In this document: in pieces, positions 52,966-62,644 of the stretch | Layout of the letters: every line of letters begins with the position of its first letter | How positions within the stretch are numbered: the stretch's first letter is position 1 | Assembly: GCA_020632635.1 (NCBI GenBank) | Contig: JACKFE010000003.1 | Coordinates: 124,001-188,000 of the forward strand | From: Nitrospiraceae bacterium | Lineage (GTDB): Bacteria; Nitrospirota; Nitrospiria; Nitrospirales; UBA8639 | Reading direction: 5' to 3' | DNA length: 64,000 bases | Translations under genes and position numbers: made by a program | Notes under the pieces: generated by a model | The model's database searches: none | Told to the model about the DNA's origin: nothing | The model's input: only the letters and a program-made list of their open reading frames with translations

Positions 52966-53889
52966 CTAAGAAGATGGGCACTGGTGCATAAACTGCTTAG
53001 CCTGTGTGCGAATAACAGAATCGGGGTCATGTTCGGCCAAATCTCTGAAGCGACCACACGACTCAAGATCTTGGCCTTGCATCAACACTTGTACCGCTTG
53101 CAATCGTAATGATCTCAGGGGTGACACAAGAACTTTTCGAGCAATAAAGACCAACTCCTGATCGGAAAACCGCCCCTCTTGTTGCAATGCTTTCAGCGCA
53201 CGATGAAAGGCTAAATCTTGATATACAACGGTAGACGAATCCATAAAGTGATCTTGTGCGGTAGCTCGCCCAGCTAAGACGGAAGGTGGCGGATAGGCCA
53301 CGGTCAATCGTTGTTCCACAGCCGTTTTTAACCCTTCAGACAGTGAGGAATCCTGACCATGCATAAGAGACTCCAAAAGTTCTCCCAAAAAAAAGTAATA
53401 GGGATGAGTCTCCAATTTCACCAGCGCATCTAGATAAGGAGGTGAGGCAAACTGGACATCCTCTGAAAATTCAACAATATTCCAGGTCTTCGACTGGGGA
53501 AGGCCCAATCCTGAAAAACGAAAATTCACCCGAATCGTCGTGCCCCAAGCATCAATAGCATATTGCGCTCCCTGCTCCTCGCGATAGATCACGACCAATT
53601 CATATTCATGCGGGTAGATCACCTCCCGAACCACTTGAAACCCAGCCAACCCCACTTTTTTCAAGATGGTTCCTTCGACGTCGTAGAGTAATCGTCCGCG
53701 GGTTTTCCAGGTGGTCGCATCGATATTTACATAGATCGTCGGTTTGAGTATGAAATCCTCGCTCCTCGTCTGAGCTTGAATATTTGAAGTCGTGCACACC
53801 CACACCGCAAGACTCCCTATAATGCCCAGGCTCAGTTTTTTGATGGTACTTCGAAGATGTCTCAGGAAATACTGGTGGAAAATTCTCAT
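52966..53889 (-). CDS. Exported hypothetical protein with HEAT-like C-terminus
   Basis: A 307-residue protein with a signal peptide (hydrophobic about 18-35, AQA site). It has a beta-rich central part (Trp-containing WKTRGRLLYDV) and a C-terminal region of helical repeats (FIARKVLVSPLRSLRLQAVQVLM, FRDLAEHDPDSVIRTQAKQFM), similar to HEAT-like or PBS-lyase repeats. No enzyme motif is seen. It overlaps the RidA gene upstream by four bases (ATGA), so the two are translationally coupled. Confidence 0.6.
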   Translation of the reverse strand: MRIFHQYFLRHLRSTIKKLSLGIIGSLAVWVCTTSNIQAQTRSEDFILKPTIYVNIDATTWKTRGRLLYDVEGTILKKVGLAGFQVVREVIYPHEYELVVIYREEQGAQYAIDAWGTTIRVNFRFSGLGLPQSKTWNIVEFSEDVQFASPPYLDALVKLETHPYYFFLGELLESLMHGQDSSLSEGLKTAVEQRLTVAYPPPSVLAGRATAQDHFMDSSTVVYQDLAFHRALKALQQEGRFSDQELVFIARKVLVSPLRSLRLQAVQVLMQGQDLESCGRFRDLAEHDPDSVIRTQAKQFMHQCPSS

Positions 53890-54353
53890 AACTCAGGATT
53901 AATTTGCACAATCAATTCCAATTCGACAGCAGCATGCAAAGGGAGTTCCGCTGCGCCAAGCGCTAATCTCGCATGTCGACCGGAATCGCCAAAAATGTCG
54001 ACCAACAAATCCGATGCCCCATTTAGCACCGCCGGTTGTTCCACGAACCCTTCTGCTGAAGCTACGTGCCCAGTCATCCGCACGATGGATTTGATACGAT
54101 CCAGTGACCCCACTGCCTGCTGCACAATCGCCAACGCATTCAAGAGGGCCAACTTGGCCGCTTCTACTCCATCGGCAACCGTTAAAGCTCCACCCAGCTT
54201 CCCAGGCCTAAAAATTTTCCCATCCTGAAACGGCAATACACCGCTCACAAACACCAGATCTCCTGCCTGCTTGGCTGGCACGTACGATCCGACTGGACGC
54301 GGAGCAGCAGGCAGGGTAACTCCCAACCGGTCTAATTGATCATGGATAGTCAT
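53886..54353 (-). CDS. RidA-family (YjgF/YER057c/UK114) deaminase-like protein
   Basis: A 155-residue protein of the Rid family, which hydrolyses reactive enamine or imine intermediates. The SGVLPFQDG segment (family SGQxP), the VRMTGHVAS strand and a long DGVEAAKLALLNALAIVQQAVGSLDRI helix are characteristic. The C-terminal Arg of the RidA active site is not clearly recognisable (GAAELPLHAAVELELI), placing it in a Rid subgroup other than canonical RidA. It has a good AGGTG ribosome binding site and precedes the HEAT-like gene. Confidence 0.8.
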   Translation of the reverse strand: MTIHDQLDRLGVTLPAAPRPVGSYVPAKQAGDLVFVSGVLPFQDGKIFRPGKLGGALTVADGVEAAKLALLNALAIVQQAVGSLDRIKSIVRMTGHVASAEGFVEQPAVLNGASDLLVDIFGDSGRHARLALGAAELPLHAAVELELIVQINPEL

Positions 54354-54751
54354 ATTTCACCTCTTAAAAGCCCCCACACTACCATCTCAGAAAATGCCTT
54401 CGCCAGAGGTCGTCCTCTATTACAGCAACATTTCACACGCTAAAAAAGACTCAACGTATCTTGAAGGTCGAAATTAACGCCAACGGCGGCTCTGCCCAAA
54501 CTCCAGTTGAATCTACAAGTCTTGCAAAAGAAACCCTTTCCAAGATTTTCACTAGCCAATCACTGAGAGCGGGTTACATTGAAAAAATAGGACAAACAGA
54601 AGCTGTGGGCATGTTGCCCCACACCTCCCTTGTTTCCCCCTCTCTTACATCAGATGTAAGGAAACTATCGCCCGTTGCTCTATTTTATCTGACCATGACA
54701 TACAATCGATCAGGCATGCCCCCGGTCCGAAAACCGGCCACAGGATACGAT
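54354..54751. other. Intergenic region, no supported gene
   Basis: About 400 bases separate the RidA and MltG genes, which are on the same strand. An open frame on the plus strand (54461-54910) runs into the antisense of mltG, has no recognisable domain and is probably chance. I see no tRNA or clear terminator here. Confidence 0.5.
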
Positions 54752-55768
54752 TTAGGAGGCGTGCTTTACTTTTCCACGGCGTTGATATTTTTCAACTGCG
54801 CGGTTGTGCTCGGCCAAGGTAGCCGAAAACTCATGACTGCCATCATTCCGGGAAACAAAATACACGAATTGGGTGGGAGTAGGGTCCAAAACAGCCTTGA
54901 TGGCTTCTAATCCAGGGTTGGCTATAGGACCAGGGGGAAGACCCCGCACGCGGTAGGTGTTATAGGGGCTATTGATTGAGAGATCAGCCTTCCGAATATT
55001 CCCATCGAAATTTTCAATGGCATAAATAACGGTGGGATCGCTTTGTAGGGGGATATTTCTTTTCAGCCGGTTATGAAAGACTCCGGCCACAAGAGGACGT
55101 TCAACTGAAAGTCCAGTTTCCTTTTCCACGACCGAAGCCAGAGTTAATACTTCTTGAAGCGTCATACCCATACGGGCGGCTTGATTTCGAATATCAGTCG
55201 TCACGACTTCCTGAAACCGGTTGACCATCGCTTTGAGAATGACGTCTGCCGGGGTATACCGCGCAAATTGATAGGTATCAGGAAATAAATAACCTTCAAG
55301 GCTAAGGCCCGTGAGTCCTAAGCTGCGAATAAACTCCGGGTCCCGATGGAGCTGAAGCACTTCTTCCTTCCTAGCCAAAGCCTTCTGGTTGAGCAAGTCG
55401 GCAATTTGCGCAACAGAGAACCCTTCGGGAATCGTCACGGCATGCTGATACAACTCCCCTTTCCCCAATTTCTCCAAAATTTCTGTTGTGCGCATACCCT
55501 CATGTAATTCGTATTCCCCAGGAAATATTTTTCGATCAAGTCCTTGAATACGACCAAGAAGGGTCACAAACCAGGGGGCTTGGACAAGGTGTCGTTCGTA
55601 TAATAGGGAGGCGACTTGTTTAAAAGAGGTTCCAGGAGGAACATCAATCAGATGAAGGGCAGCTGAATTCCCTGACGGTTGGTTCAACCATTGAAAGCCA
55701 GCCACAGCGCCAACTCCCAACAGGCCACCCCAAATTAGGACCGCCATGAAAATTCGAACCCCTTGCAT
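54752..55768 (-). CDS. mltG: Endolytic murein transglycosylase MltG (YceG-like)
   Basis: A 338-residue inner-membrane enzyme that cleaves nascent peptidoglycan chains and sets glycan length. The N-terminal transmembrane helix (MAVLIWGGLLGVGAVAGF) is followed by the LysM-like subdomain and the catalytic domain with YLFPDTYQF, ASVVEKETG (candidate catalytic Glu) and PLQSDPTVIYAI. The layout and length fit MltG. It lies in the alaS-recA neighbourhood on the same strand. Confidence 0.93.
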   Translation of the reverse strand: MQGVRIFMAVLIWGGLLGVGAVAGFQWLNQPSGNSAALHLIDVPPGTSFKQVASLLYERHLVQAPWFVTLLGRIQGLDRKIFPGEYELHEGMRTTEILEKLGKGELYQHAVTIPEGFSVAQIADLLNQKALARKEEVLQLHRDPEFIRSLGLTGLSLEGYLFPDTYQFARYTPADVILKAMVNRFQEVVTTDIRNQAARMGMTLQEVLTLASVVEKETGLSVERPLVAGVFHNRLKRNIPLQSDPTVIYAIENFDGNIRKADLSINSPYNTYRVRGLPPGPIANPGLEAIKAVLDPTPTQFVYFVSRNDGSHEFSATLAEHNRAVEKYQRRGKVKHAS

Positions 55769-55871
55769 AGCCGTTCGCCCTCTCTGTCTATCCTCTTCGG
55801 TTCATAACAGGGCAATTTTGATATTTACTTGATCACTTGAGAGGCATCCCCTCCCCGAAAATGTATGATAT

Positions 55872-58517
55872 TCAACCTAATTGCGAGGCCACATACGTAT
55901 AGACACTATCCAGAGCCGTATCGAGATGTTCGGGTTGGCTTCCGCCGGCCTGGGCCATTTCTGGCCTCCCCCCACCAGATCCCCCAACGAGTTGCGCCAC
56001 ATGTTGGGCTAGTTTCCCTGCCGGAACTTTAGTCGAGATCGTTTTATCCACAATCACGAGAAAGGACACTTTCCCCTCCTTGACGGTTCCCAACACCAGA
56101 AGGCCACCTGGAACTTTATGTCGCGCTTTATCGGAATAGGTCCGCAGCTCCGGTATGGTCAGGCCATCAACTCGCTGCACCAATACCGGTATCCCCTGGA
56201 TATCACGAATGGCAATATCTTTACCCGCCCCTTCCAACTCCAAGATTTTCTGTTTAGCTTGCTCCAGCTGACGTTCAGCCTCCCGGAGTGTAACCAGCAG
56301 TTTTTTGGTTTTATCCAAGACTTCCGTGGGGGCCGCTTTCAAAATACCAGCCAATTCACGCCATTCTGAATCCTTTTCCTGAGCCGAACGCACCGCGTTT
56401 TCACCGGTTAATGCTTCGATGCGCCTGACCCCTGCTGCCACTCCGGCTTCGGAGACAATTCGAAACAACCCAATCTCTCCAGTGTGCTTACAATGAGTCC
56501 CTCCACACAATTCCTTACTAAAGTCCCCAATTTCGACAACGCGAACATGTTCACCGTATTTGTCGCCAAAAAAGGCCAGGGCGCCACGGCTCAATGCCTC
56601 CTGAATCCCCATTTCGCCGGATTGAACCAAGCTGTCATGGCGAATTTGTTCATTAACGAGGCTTTCAATATCGTGAATGTGCCCAGCAGTCAGTCCCTTA
56701 AAATGGGTAAAATCAAAGCGAAGACGGTTTGGCGCGACCAACGATCCTTGTTGTTTAACATGCGGCCCCAGAACCTCGCGCAAGGCGGCATGCATCAAAT
56801 GGGTAGCGGTATGATTCCTGGCTGCATCATGTCGAAGCCCGCTATTCACTGAAGCGGTTAATGAATCTCCTACCTCCACATGCCCTTCCAGAACCTGACC
56901 TTTGTGTAAAAACCACCCCTTTCCCACTTTCACCGTATCCTGAATCTGAATACGAGAGGAGGGACCGACGAAGCTGCCATGATCACCTACTTGCCCACCC
57001 CCCTCTGGATAAAATGGGGTTGCATCCAATACAAATTCCAGGATATCTCCCTGAACCGCTTCCTTTACTAATTGTTCGTCCTTCACCATAGCCAACAAGG
57101 TCCCCCGATTGCACTCAAGGCCATACCCGACGAATTGTGTGGGAGGGAACGCGTCAAGAGCCTTCAGCAACCCTCCTCGAGCTTCCCCGACTGAAAATTT
57201 GGCGGTTTTTCTTGCACGCTCCCGTTGAGCCTCCAGTGCTGTTTGATAGCCAGCATGATCCACGGCCAGTCCCTCTTCCCTGGCCGCATCCTCGACCAAA
57301 TCCACGGGAAAGCCATACGTATCGTAGAGCTTGAAAATGGCTTCCCCCTCTAATTGGGCCAGACCTTTTTCTTTCGTCTCAACAAGCAACTGATTAAGCA
57401 GAGGGAGCGCTTGCTCCAATGTTCCAATAAAGCGTTCTTCCTCCACCCGCACCACCTCGGCAATCGTCGATTCCATTTGGCGTAATTCGGGATATACCAA
57501 GCCCATCTGGCTGACCACACTAGGGACCACATTGAATAGGAATTCCCGTTCAACCCCCAGCAAGCGTCCATGGCGGGAAGCCCGTCGCATGATTCGCCGT
57601 AACACATAGCCCCGCCCCTCATTTGACGGCAAGACCCCATCCGTAATCAAAAATGTCATGGCCCGTAAATGATCCGCAATCACCCGCATCGATCGGTCAG
57701 AAATCACCTGGGCTCCATATTGAACCCCGCATTGCTGACCAATGTCCTTCAGCAGAGGGAGAAAAATGTCGCTATCATAATTAGACGGCACTTGTTGTGT
57801 GACTGCCGCCAACCGTTCCAGCCCCATTCCGGTATCAATACTGGGCTTGGGCAGGGGATTGAGACGCCCCGAGGGATCGCGATCGAATTGCATGAACACT
57901 AAGTTCCAAATTTCCAAATATCGGTCACAATCACACCCCACCGCGCAAGTGGATTGTCCGCAACCAAACGATTCCCCCTGATCAATTAAAATTTCTGAAC
58001 AGGGCCCACAAGGGCCCGTTTCTCCCATTTGCCAAAAATTATCCTTCTCACCAAGCCGGACAATACGATTCTCTGGAACCCCAATGCGGGAACGCCACAG
58101 CTCATGTGCCTCATCATCATCCCGAAACACGGTGACCCACATCCGATCGGAAGGCAACCCTGCGATCTGAGTAAGGAACTCCCAACCAAATCGTATGGCA
58201 TCATCTTTAAAATAATCCCCGAAGGAAAAATTACCCAGCATTTCAAAAAACGTATGATGCCGTCTGGTAAAACCCACATTTTCCAGATCATTGTGCTTGC
58301 CCCCTGCCCGCATGCATTTTTGAATAGACACCGCCCGCACATAGGGCCGGGATTCCTCTCCTAAAAACACTCGCTTAAATTGATTCATACCGGCATTGGT
58401 AAACAACAGAGACGGGTCAGCCTGGGGAATGAGCGGAGAACTCGGAACAGCCGTATGACCGCGATCTCCAAAATAATCGACAAATGCTTGCCGTAACGCG
58501 TGAGAAGTAGAAATCAT
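55872..58517 (-). CDS. alaS: Alanyl-tRNA synthetase
   Basis: An 881-residue class II synthetase. The catalytic core has FTNAGMNQFK and the motif 2/3 regions including GMGLERL. The editing domain has the zinc-type ligands HTATHLMHAALR and CGGTHCKHTGEIGLF. The C-terminal oligomerisation/DHHA1 domain ends the protein. The ATG at 58517 is used, as the TTG at 58529 would add four residues. It follows recA by about 30 bases, as in many bacteria. Confidence 0.97.
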   Translation of the reverse strand: MISTSHALRQAFVDYFGDRGHTAVPSSPLIPQADPSLLFTNAGMNQFKRVFLGEESRPYVRAVSIQKCMRAGGKHNDLENVGFTRRHHTFFEMLGNFSFGDYFKDDAIRFGWEFLTQIAGLPSDRMWVTVFRDDDEAHELWRSRIGVPENRIVRLGEKDNFWQMGETGPCGPCSEILIDQGESFGCGQSTCAVGCDCDRYLEIWNLVFMQFDRDPSGRLNPLPKPSIDTGMGLERLAAVTQQVPSNYDSDIFLPLLKDIGQQCGVQYGAQVISDRSMRVIADHLRAMTFLITDGVLPSNEGRGYVLRRIMRRASRHGRLLGVEREFLFNVVPSVVSQMGLVYPELRQMESTIAEVVRVEEERFIGTLEQALPLLNQLLVETKEKGLAQLEGEAIFKLYDTYGFPVDLVEDAAREEGLAVDHAGYQTALEAQRERARKTAKFSVGEARGGLLKALDAFPPTQFVGYGLECNRGTLLAMVKDEQLVKEAVQGDILEFVLDATPFYPEGGGQVGDHGSFVGPSSRIQIQDTVKVGKGWFLHKGQVLEGHVEVGDSLTASVNSGLRHDAARNHTATHLMHAALREVLGPHVKQQGSLVAPNRLRFDFTHFKGLTAGHIHDIESLVNEQIRHDSLVQSGEMGIQEALSRGALAFFGDKYGEHVRVVEIGDFSKELCGGTHCKHTGEIGLFRIVSEAGVAAGVRRIEALTGENAVRSAQEKDSEWRELAGILKAAPTEVLDKTKKLLVTLREAERQLEQAKQKILELEGAGKDIAIRDIQGIPVLVQRVDGLTIPELRTYSDKARHKVPGGLLVLGTVKEGKVSFLVIVDKTISTKVPAGKLAQHVAQLVGGSGGGRPEMAQAGGSQPEHLDTALDSVYTYVASQLG

Positions 58518-58550
58518 ATGAGTGTCCAACAGACTAACGAACTGAATCGT

Positions 58551-59660
58551 TTAAGCCTTCCCCCCTGTCGTTTTTTTCGCATCAGCTTTCCCTGAAGGAG
58601 AAATCTCCGAAGAACCGGCATCGGTGGGAAGATTGAAACTGAGACGAATTTGTTGTTCAATATCCTGCGCAATATCCGGATTACTTTTCAAGAAAACCTT
58701 CACCGCTTCTCGACCTTGCCCTAATCGTTCGTTCTTATAGGAATACCAAGCCCCAGCCTTTTCAATAATTCGTCGATCCACCCCCAGATCGACAATCTCA
58801 CCAACCCGGGAAATACCCTCGGCAAACATGACATCAAATTCAGCTTGCTTAAAGGGAGGGGCCATTTTATTTTTCACAACCTTGACTCGAACACGGCTGC
58901 CGGTGACATCCTGTCCCTCTTTAATTGATTCAATTCGCCGGATATCCAACCGGACGGAAGAATAAAATTTTAAGGCATTGCCACCTGTGGTCGTTTCAGG
59001 ATTGCCAAACATCACTCCAATTTTCATTCGAATTTGATTAATGAAAATGATTGCGGCATGCGACTTGGAAATGGCGCCGGTGAGCTTGCGTAAGGCTTGG
59101 GACATGAGACGGGCTTGTAACCCCATATGGGAATCACCCATCTCCCCTTCGATTTCCGCTCGGGGCACCAGGGCGGCCACCGAATCGATTACGATGAGAT
59201 CCAGAGCCCCGCTCCGCACCAATGTTTCGGCAATTTCCAACGCCTGTTCCCCTGTATCGGGTTGGGCCACCAGCAGATCATCGGTTTGGACACCCAGTTT
59301 TTTGGCATAGGTGATATCCAAAGCATGTTCCGCATCAATGAACGCGGCCGCGCCTCCAGCCTTTTGAGCTTCAGCAATCGCATGTAAGCATAGAGTCGTC
59401 TTCCCAGAGGATTCCGGTCCGAAAATTTCAATAACGCGGCCACGCGGTAATCCCCCCACTCCCAATGCCATATCCAAAGCAATCGACCCGGTCGGAATGG
59501 CCTGGACATCTTCGGACACATGGTCCGTGCCTAACTTCATAATAGCCCCTTTTCCAAACTGCTTTTCAATTTGAGTCAGGGCTAAATCCAATGCGCGTTT
59601 TCTGCCTTCCTTCTGAGTATCTTTTTGTAAATCTTTTGTTGGGACTGCACGTTCGGCCAT
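58551..59660 (-). CDS. recA: Recombinase RecA
   Basis: A 369-residue recombination and SOS protein. The Walker A GPESSGKTTL, Walker B LDLIVIDSVAALVP, the loop L1/L2 motifs (EIEGEMGDSHMG and FINQIRMKIGVMFGNPETTTGGNALKFYSS) are present, and the C-terminal tail is Lys/Ser rich. The ATG at 59660 with AAAGGAT upstream is chosen. Eleven further codons are possible in frame. No LexA-like box was recognised in the 170 bases upstream. Confidence 0.98.
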   Translation of the reverse strand: MAERAVPTKDLQKDTQKEGRKRALDLALTQIEKQFGKGAIMKLGTDHVSEDVQAIPTGSIALDMALGVGGLPRGRVIEIFGPESSGKTTLCLHAIAEAQKAGGAAAFIDAEHALDITYAKKLGVQTDDLLVAQPDTGEQALEIAETLVRSGALDLIVIDSVAALVPRAEIEGEMGDSHMGLQARLMSQALRKLTGAISKSHAAIIFINQIRMKIGVMFGNPETTTGGNALKFYSSVRLDIRRIESIKEGQDVTGSRVRVKVVKNKMAPPFKQAEFDVMFAEGISRVGEIVDLGVDRRIIEKAGAWYSYKNERLGQGREAVKVFLKSNPDIAQDIEQQIRLSFNLPTDAGSSEISPSGKADAKKTTGGKA

Positions 59661-59833
59661 AAAACAATCCTTTGGTTGAAAGTCGGTGGGCAAACTAATT
59701 GCGGACTATCTTACCCGACACTCTTTAACAGGTAAATGGCTCCACACTTCCTCTTCCATTTCTGTCTCTTTGGCTGATCTTCCGTCCACAAAATGCTACA
59801 TAGAGGCCAACGATGGCCTTTCACTCTTCATTA

Positions 59834-60421
59834 TCAATTGGCGGAAGATCTACTCAATGGCACCGTCCATAGCGGATCATAATGGACTCCAGAAGAAGAC
59901 AGTTCACTCCGGTATAACACAAAGCTATCGATTAACCATTCACTGACCACCTCTTGTGATTGAATTGAGCCTCGCTCCCTGAGTACAGCCCCGACCTCCC
60001 TCCAATGAGACTTGATACGGGCAAGAGTCACATGGGGATGAAAGGCTTTATCTTCAAGAGGAAACCCTAATGGCTCAATAAGAAGGTGGAGTTGATCATG
60101 CAACTCAATTAATCGCTCCACTGATCCCGCCAGACCGGCCCAAAGGACCTTGGGCGATCGAAGATCCGGGAAAACCCCCAACCCTTGGATCGCTAACATA
60201 AACACCGATCGCTGGGGGCCAACTTCTTTTAAAAGATCATGCAATTGAAAAACCATTTCTGAGGGGATGTTTCCCAAAAACTTTAATGTCACATGTATAT
60301 TTTCAGGCGGTACCCAATTGACCAGAGGCAGGAAAGGACGAAGCGATTGTTGTAAGTTGGCTAATGAGGCTTGCACATCCGAGGGGGGCTTCATGGCTAA
60401 GAATGCTCGAATATCAGCCAT
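59834..60421 (-). CDS. thpR: RNA 2',3'-cyclic phosphodiesterase ThpR (2H family)
   Basis: A 195-residue 2H phosphoesterase that opens 2',3'-cyclic phosphates on RNA. The two His motifs HVTLKFLG and HPHVTLARI form the catalytic pair. The chosen ATG at 60421 overlaps the cinA stop by eight bases, giving translational coupling. Longer in-frame starts are less likely. The cinA-thpR-recA order is common in bacteria. Confidence 0.93.
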   Translation of the reverse strand: MADIRAFLAMKPPSDVQASLANLQQSLRPFLPLVNWVPPENIHVTLKFLGNIPSEMVFQLHDLLKEVGPQRSVFMLAIQGLGVFPDLRSPKVLWAGLAGSVERLIELHDQLHLLIEPLGFPLEDKAFHPHVTLARIKSHWREVGAVLRERGSIQSQEVVSEWLIDSFVLYRSELSSSGVHYDPLWTVPLSRSSAN

Positions 60422-61721
60422 GGGCAGGATCTCCCTTTTTCCCTCCCCTATCCAGGAGATACCGCCGAACAAAATCTAATCCGGCTTGGGAGGAACGGAA
60501 TTTAATCTCTGACCGGTTGCCCCAAAATTGAAATTGTCTGGCTTCTGTTCCATAGGGTCCATCGATGGCCATGCATACCATGCCGACAGGCTTCTCCAGG
60601 CTCCCTCCGCTTGGTCCGGCAATACCGGTCAAACTCAGTCCAACATCCACACGACTGCGTTTGCGTATACCTTTGGCCATGGCGTGAGCAACCTGAAGAC
60701 TCACTGCTCCATATTGTTTCAAGGTTAATGAACGCACTCCTAAAAGCTGTTGCTTGGCCCTGTTACTATAGGACACGATTCCTCGATCCACATAGATGGA
60801 ACTTCCTGGCACCTCCGTTAAGCGATGCGCCACCAGGCCTCCGGTACACGACTCTGCCACGGCAAGGGTCAGTGACCGGGACGCCAACAATTTCCCCACC
60901 ACTTCCTCCATCCTTTCTTCCCCTTCGGAATACAACCAGGGGGCTAACGCCGCTCGAATGTTCCGAACGGCCCCTTCGCCCTCCGGGAAAGGCCTGATGT
61001 TTTTGGAATCAGATTTATTCAATTCCTGAACTCGCCAACAACTCACGGTCACTTTCACTCCTGACGTTGAAGCCAAAAAGCTGAACTGCATTGAGGGATA
61101 ACGTTTAATCAGAGGCATCACATGGCCTTGAACTTCCGTTTCGGATATTCCAACCGTATTGAGGGAATGGGACCAAAGCCCCCGCCTTTCTCTCCTATAT
61201 TTTTTTGCGAAATACAATGGAATATGGACTTGGGCCATGGCCAGAGCTTCGCGGGGAACTCCAGGCAATACAAAGAGCTGAGCTTTTCCCACCTTGAGGG
61301 AAAATCCAGGTGCGGTTCCGACAGGATTCTCTAGGATGAAGGCCCTGGAGGGCATAAACGCCTGACGGGTCATAACCGGCGTCAAAACTCTATTTCGTGT
61401 CTTCAAGTGAGCCTGCACCATACGGAGCGCCTGTGTCCTCATGACGAGGGTTCGTCCACATGCAGCCGCAACAGCCTCGCGCGTGCAGTCATCCAAGGTG
61501 GAACCCAATCCGCCCGTCGTCACGATCACATCAGCTTGAGTGGCGGAACTCAGCACTGCGGTGCAGATATCCAGCTCATGGTCGCCAACGGCAACTTTCT
61601 GTTTCACTTCAATTCCACTTTGAGCCAATACTTCGGCAATACCGACGGAGTTGCTATCGATTCGTCCCCCATGGAGCAATTCAGACCCGATGGCGATGAT
61701 ATGCGCGGTCAACCTTTTCAT
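60414..61721 (-). CDS. cinA: CinA-family protein (competence/damage-inducible; nicotinamide-nucleotide amidase)
   Basis: A 435-residue two-domain protein. The N-terminal MoCF-like domain (IIAIGSELLHGGRIDSNS, VIVTTGGLGSTLDDCTREAV) acts as ADP-ribose pyrophosphatase in family members. The C-terminal PncC domain (VAESCTGGLVAHRLTEVPGSS, SLTGIAGPSGG) deamidates nicotinamide mononucleotide. The ATG at 61721 is used, with a TTG start three codons upstream possible. It shares an operon with thpR and lies near recA. Confidence 0.93.
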   Translation of the reverse strand: MKRLTAHIIAIGSELLHGGRIDSNSVGIAEVLAQSGIEVKQKVAVGDHELDICTAVLSSATQADVIVTTGGLGSTLDDCTREAVAAACGRTLVMRTQALRMVQAHLKTRNRVLTPVMTRQAFMPSRAFILENPVGTAPGFSLKVGKAQLFVLPGVPREALAMAQVHIPLYFAKKYRRERRGLWSHSLNTVGISETEVQGHVMPLIKRYPSMQFSFLASTSGVKVTVSCWRVQELNKSDSKNIRPFPEGEGAVRNIRAALAPWLYSEGEERMEEVVGKLLASRSLTLAVAESCTGGLVAHRLTEVPGSSIYVDRGIVSYSNRAKQQLLGVRSLTLKQYGAVSLQVAHAMAKGIRKRSRVDVGLSLTGIAGPSGGSLEKPVGMVCMAIDGPYGTEARQFQFWGNRSEIKFRSSQAGLDFVRRYLLDRGGKKGDPAHG

Positions 61722-61769
61722 GATTCTCAATATTTTAGGACATTCTAGTGATTGCTCAAAAAGCTCCGA

Positions 61770-62477
61770 TTAAGGAATGAGGGAAAAATCGAGGTCAAAC
61801 GTGACTTCTCCCCCAACTCCCGGGAACACCGAAATAATTGTTTTTGCCTCTGGCGAAAAGCTCTGATAAGCAAAGGTGGCCACGATTTTGGCACGAAAAA
61901 CCGGATGATTGGCAATTGGCCCGATTGACTCCGCACGACCATCGGCACGAATGCGAGTAGGCTTTATTAGACGATCCCCTTGCTTCATGAGGAGATAACT
62001 ACCTTGGGCAAAGATCGGAGAATCTCCAAACACCGTCACAACGATTTGAAGCTCTTCCTCGGATAGAATTCGTGATAGATCTTGTTCAGAAGGCCGTTCT
62101 CCTCGAAGAGCATAGTGCCCGGCCATCACGGCCACCCCACTTAGCTTGGTCATTAAAAATCCATGCGGGCTTGGAGAAGCCGCATACTCCTGATTACCAA
62201 ATTGAGCATATAAAGTGACGGGGGGTTGACGCGTTTGAGCCAACATTTCTCCACGAGCAATCGCCTCTTCGACCTGAGATGGAGATGGGTCGAGAATAAT
62301 GGCTTCAACCGAATGCACTGTGCCAATCACAAAGAAGAACATACATCCAAAGCCTATCACCCATGAGATACCGCCACACCTCTTCCGAGCAATCCATTTA
62401 AAAAACGGATCCCCCGGTAATGGTTTTGGGATTCTTTTATCTTGACTGGGCATTGATTGCTTGTTCATTTTCACCAT
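61770..62477 (-). CDS. Exported hypothetical protein
   Basis: A 235-residue protein with a long basic N-terminal region and one hydrophobic segment (about 38-56) ending near SVEA, a plausible signal-peptidase site. The mature part has several beta strands and an N-terminal helix (SQVEEAIARGEMLA). It ends with a beta-rich segment (GGEVTFDLDFSLIP). I recognise no family. It is divergent from the HemQ-like gene and convergent with nothing near, so no functional inference is possible. Confidence 0.55.
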   Translation of the reverse strand: MVKMNKQSMPSQDKRIPKPLPGDPFFKWIARKRCGGISWVIGFGCMFFFVIGTVHSVEAIILDPSPSQVEEAIARGEMLAQTRQPPVTLYAQFGNQEYAASPSPHGFLMTKLSGVAVMAGHYALRGERPSEQDLSRILSEEELQIVVTVFGDSPIFAQGSYLLMKQGDRLIKPTRIRADGRAESIGPIANHPVFRAKIVATFAYQSFSPEAKTIISVFPGVGGEVTFDLDFSLIP

Positions 62478-62644
62478 TTTCCTGCCTTTTATCTAGTTCA
62501 CAATTGGCCAGCGTCCCTTCTCCCATTTTATTGACAAACCGGCGGCAAAAGACTTCTACGTTGACAATCCTCTATGTTCGATGTTAATACCATTTTTTTT
62601 AAGTTGTTCTAATTTCACAGGTTTTCCCCTACGGAGGTCCTATC

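Noticed and set aside
54461..54910. 149-codon open frame on the plus strand
   Set aside because: It runs into the antisense of mltG, has no known domain, and its composition is unlike a protein. The part outside mltG is the intergenic gap.
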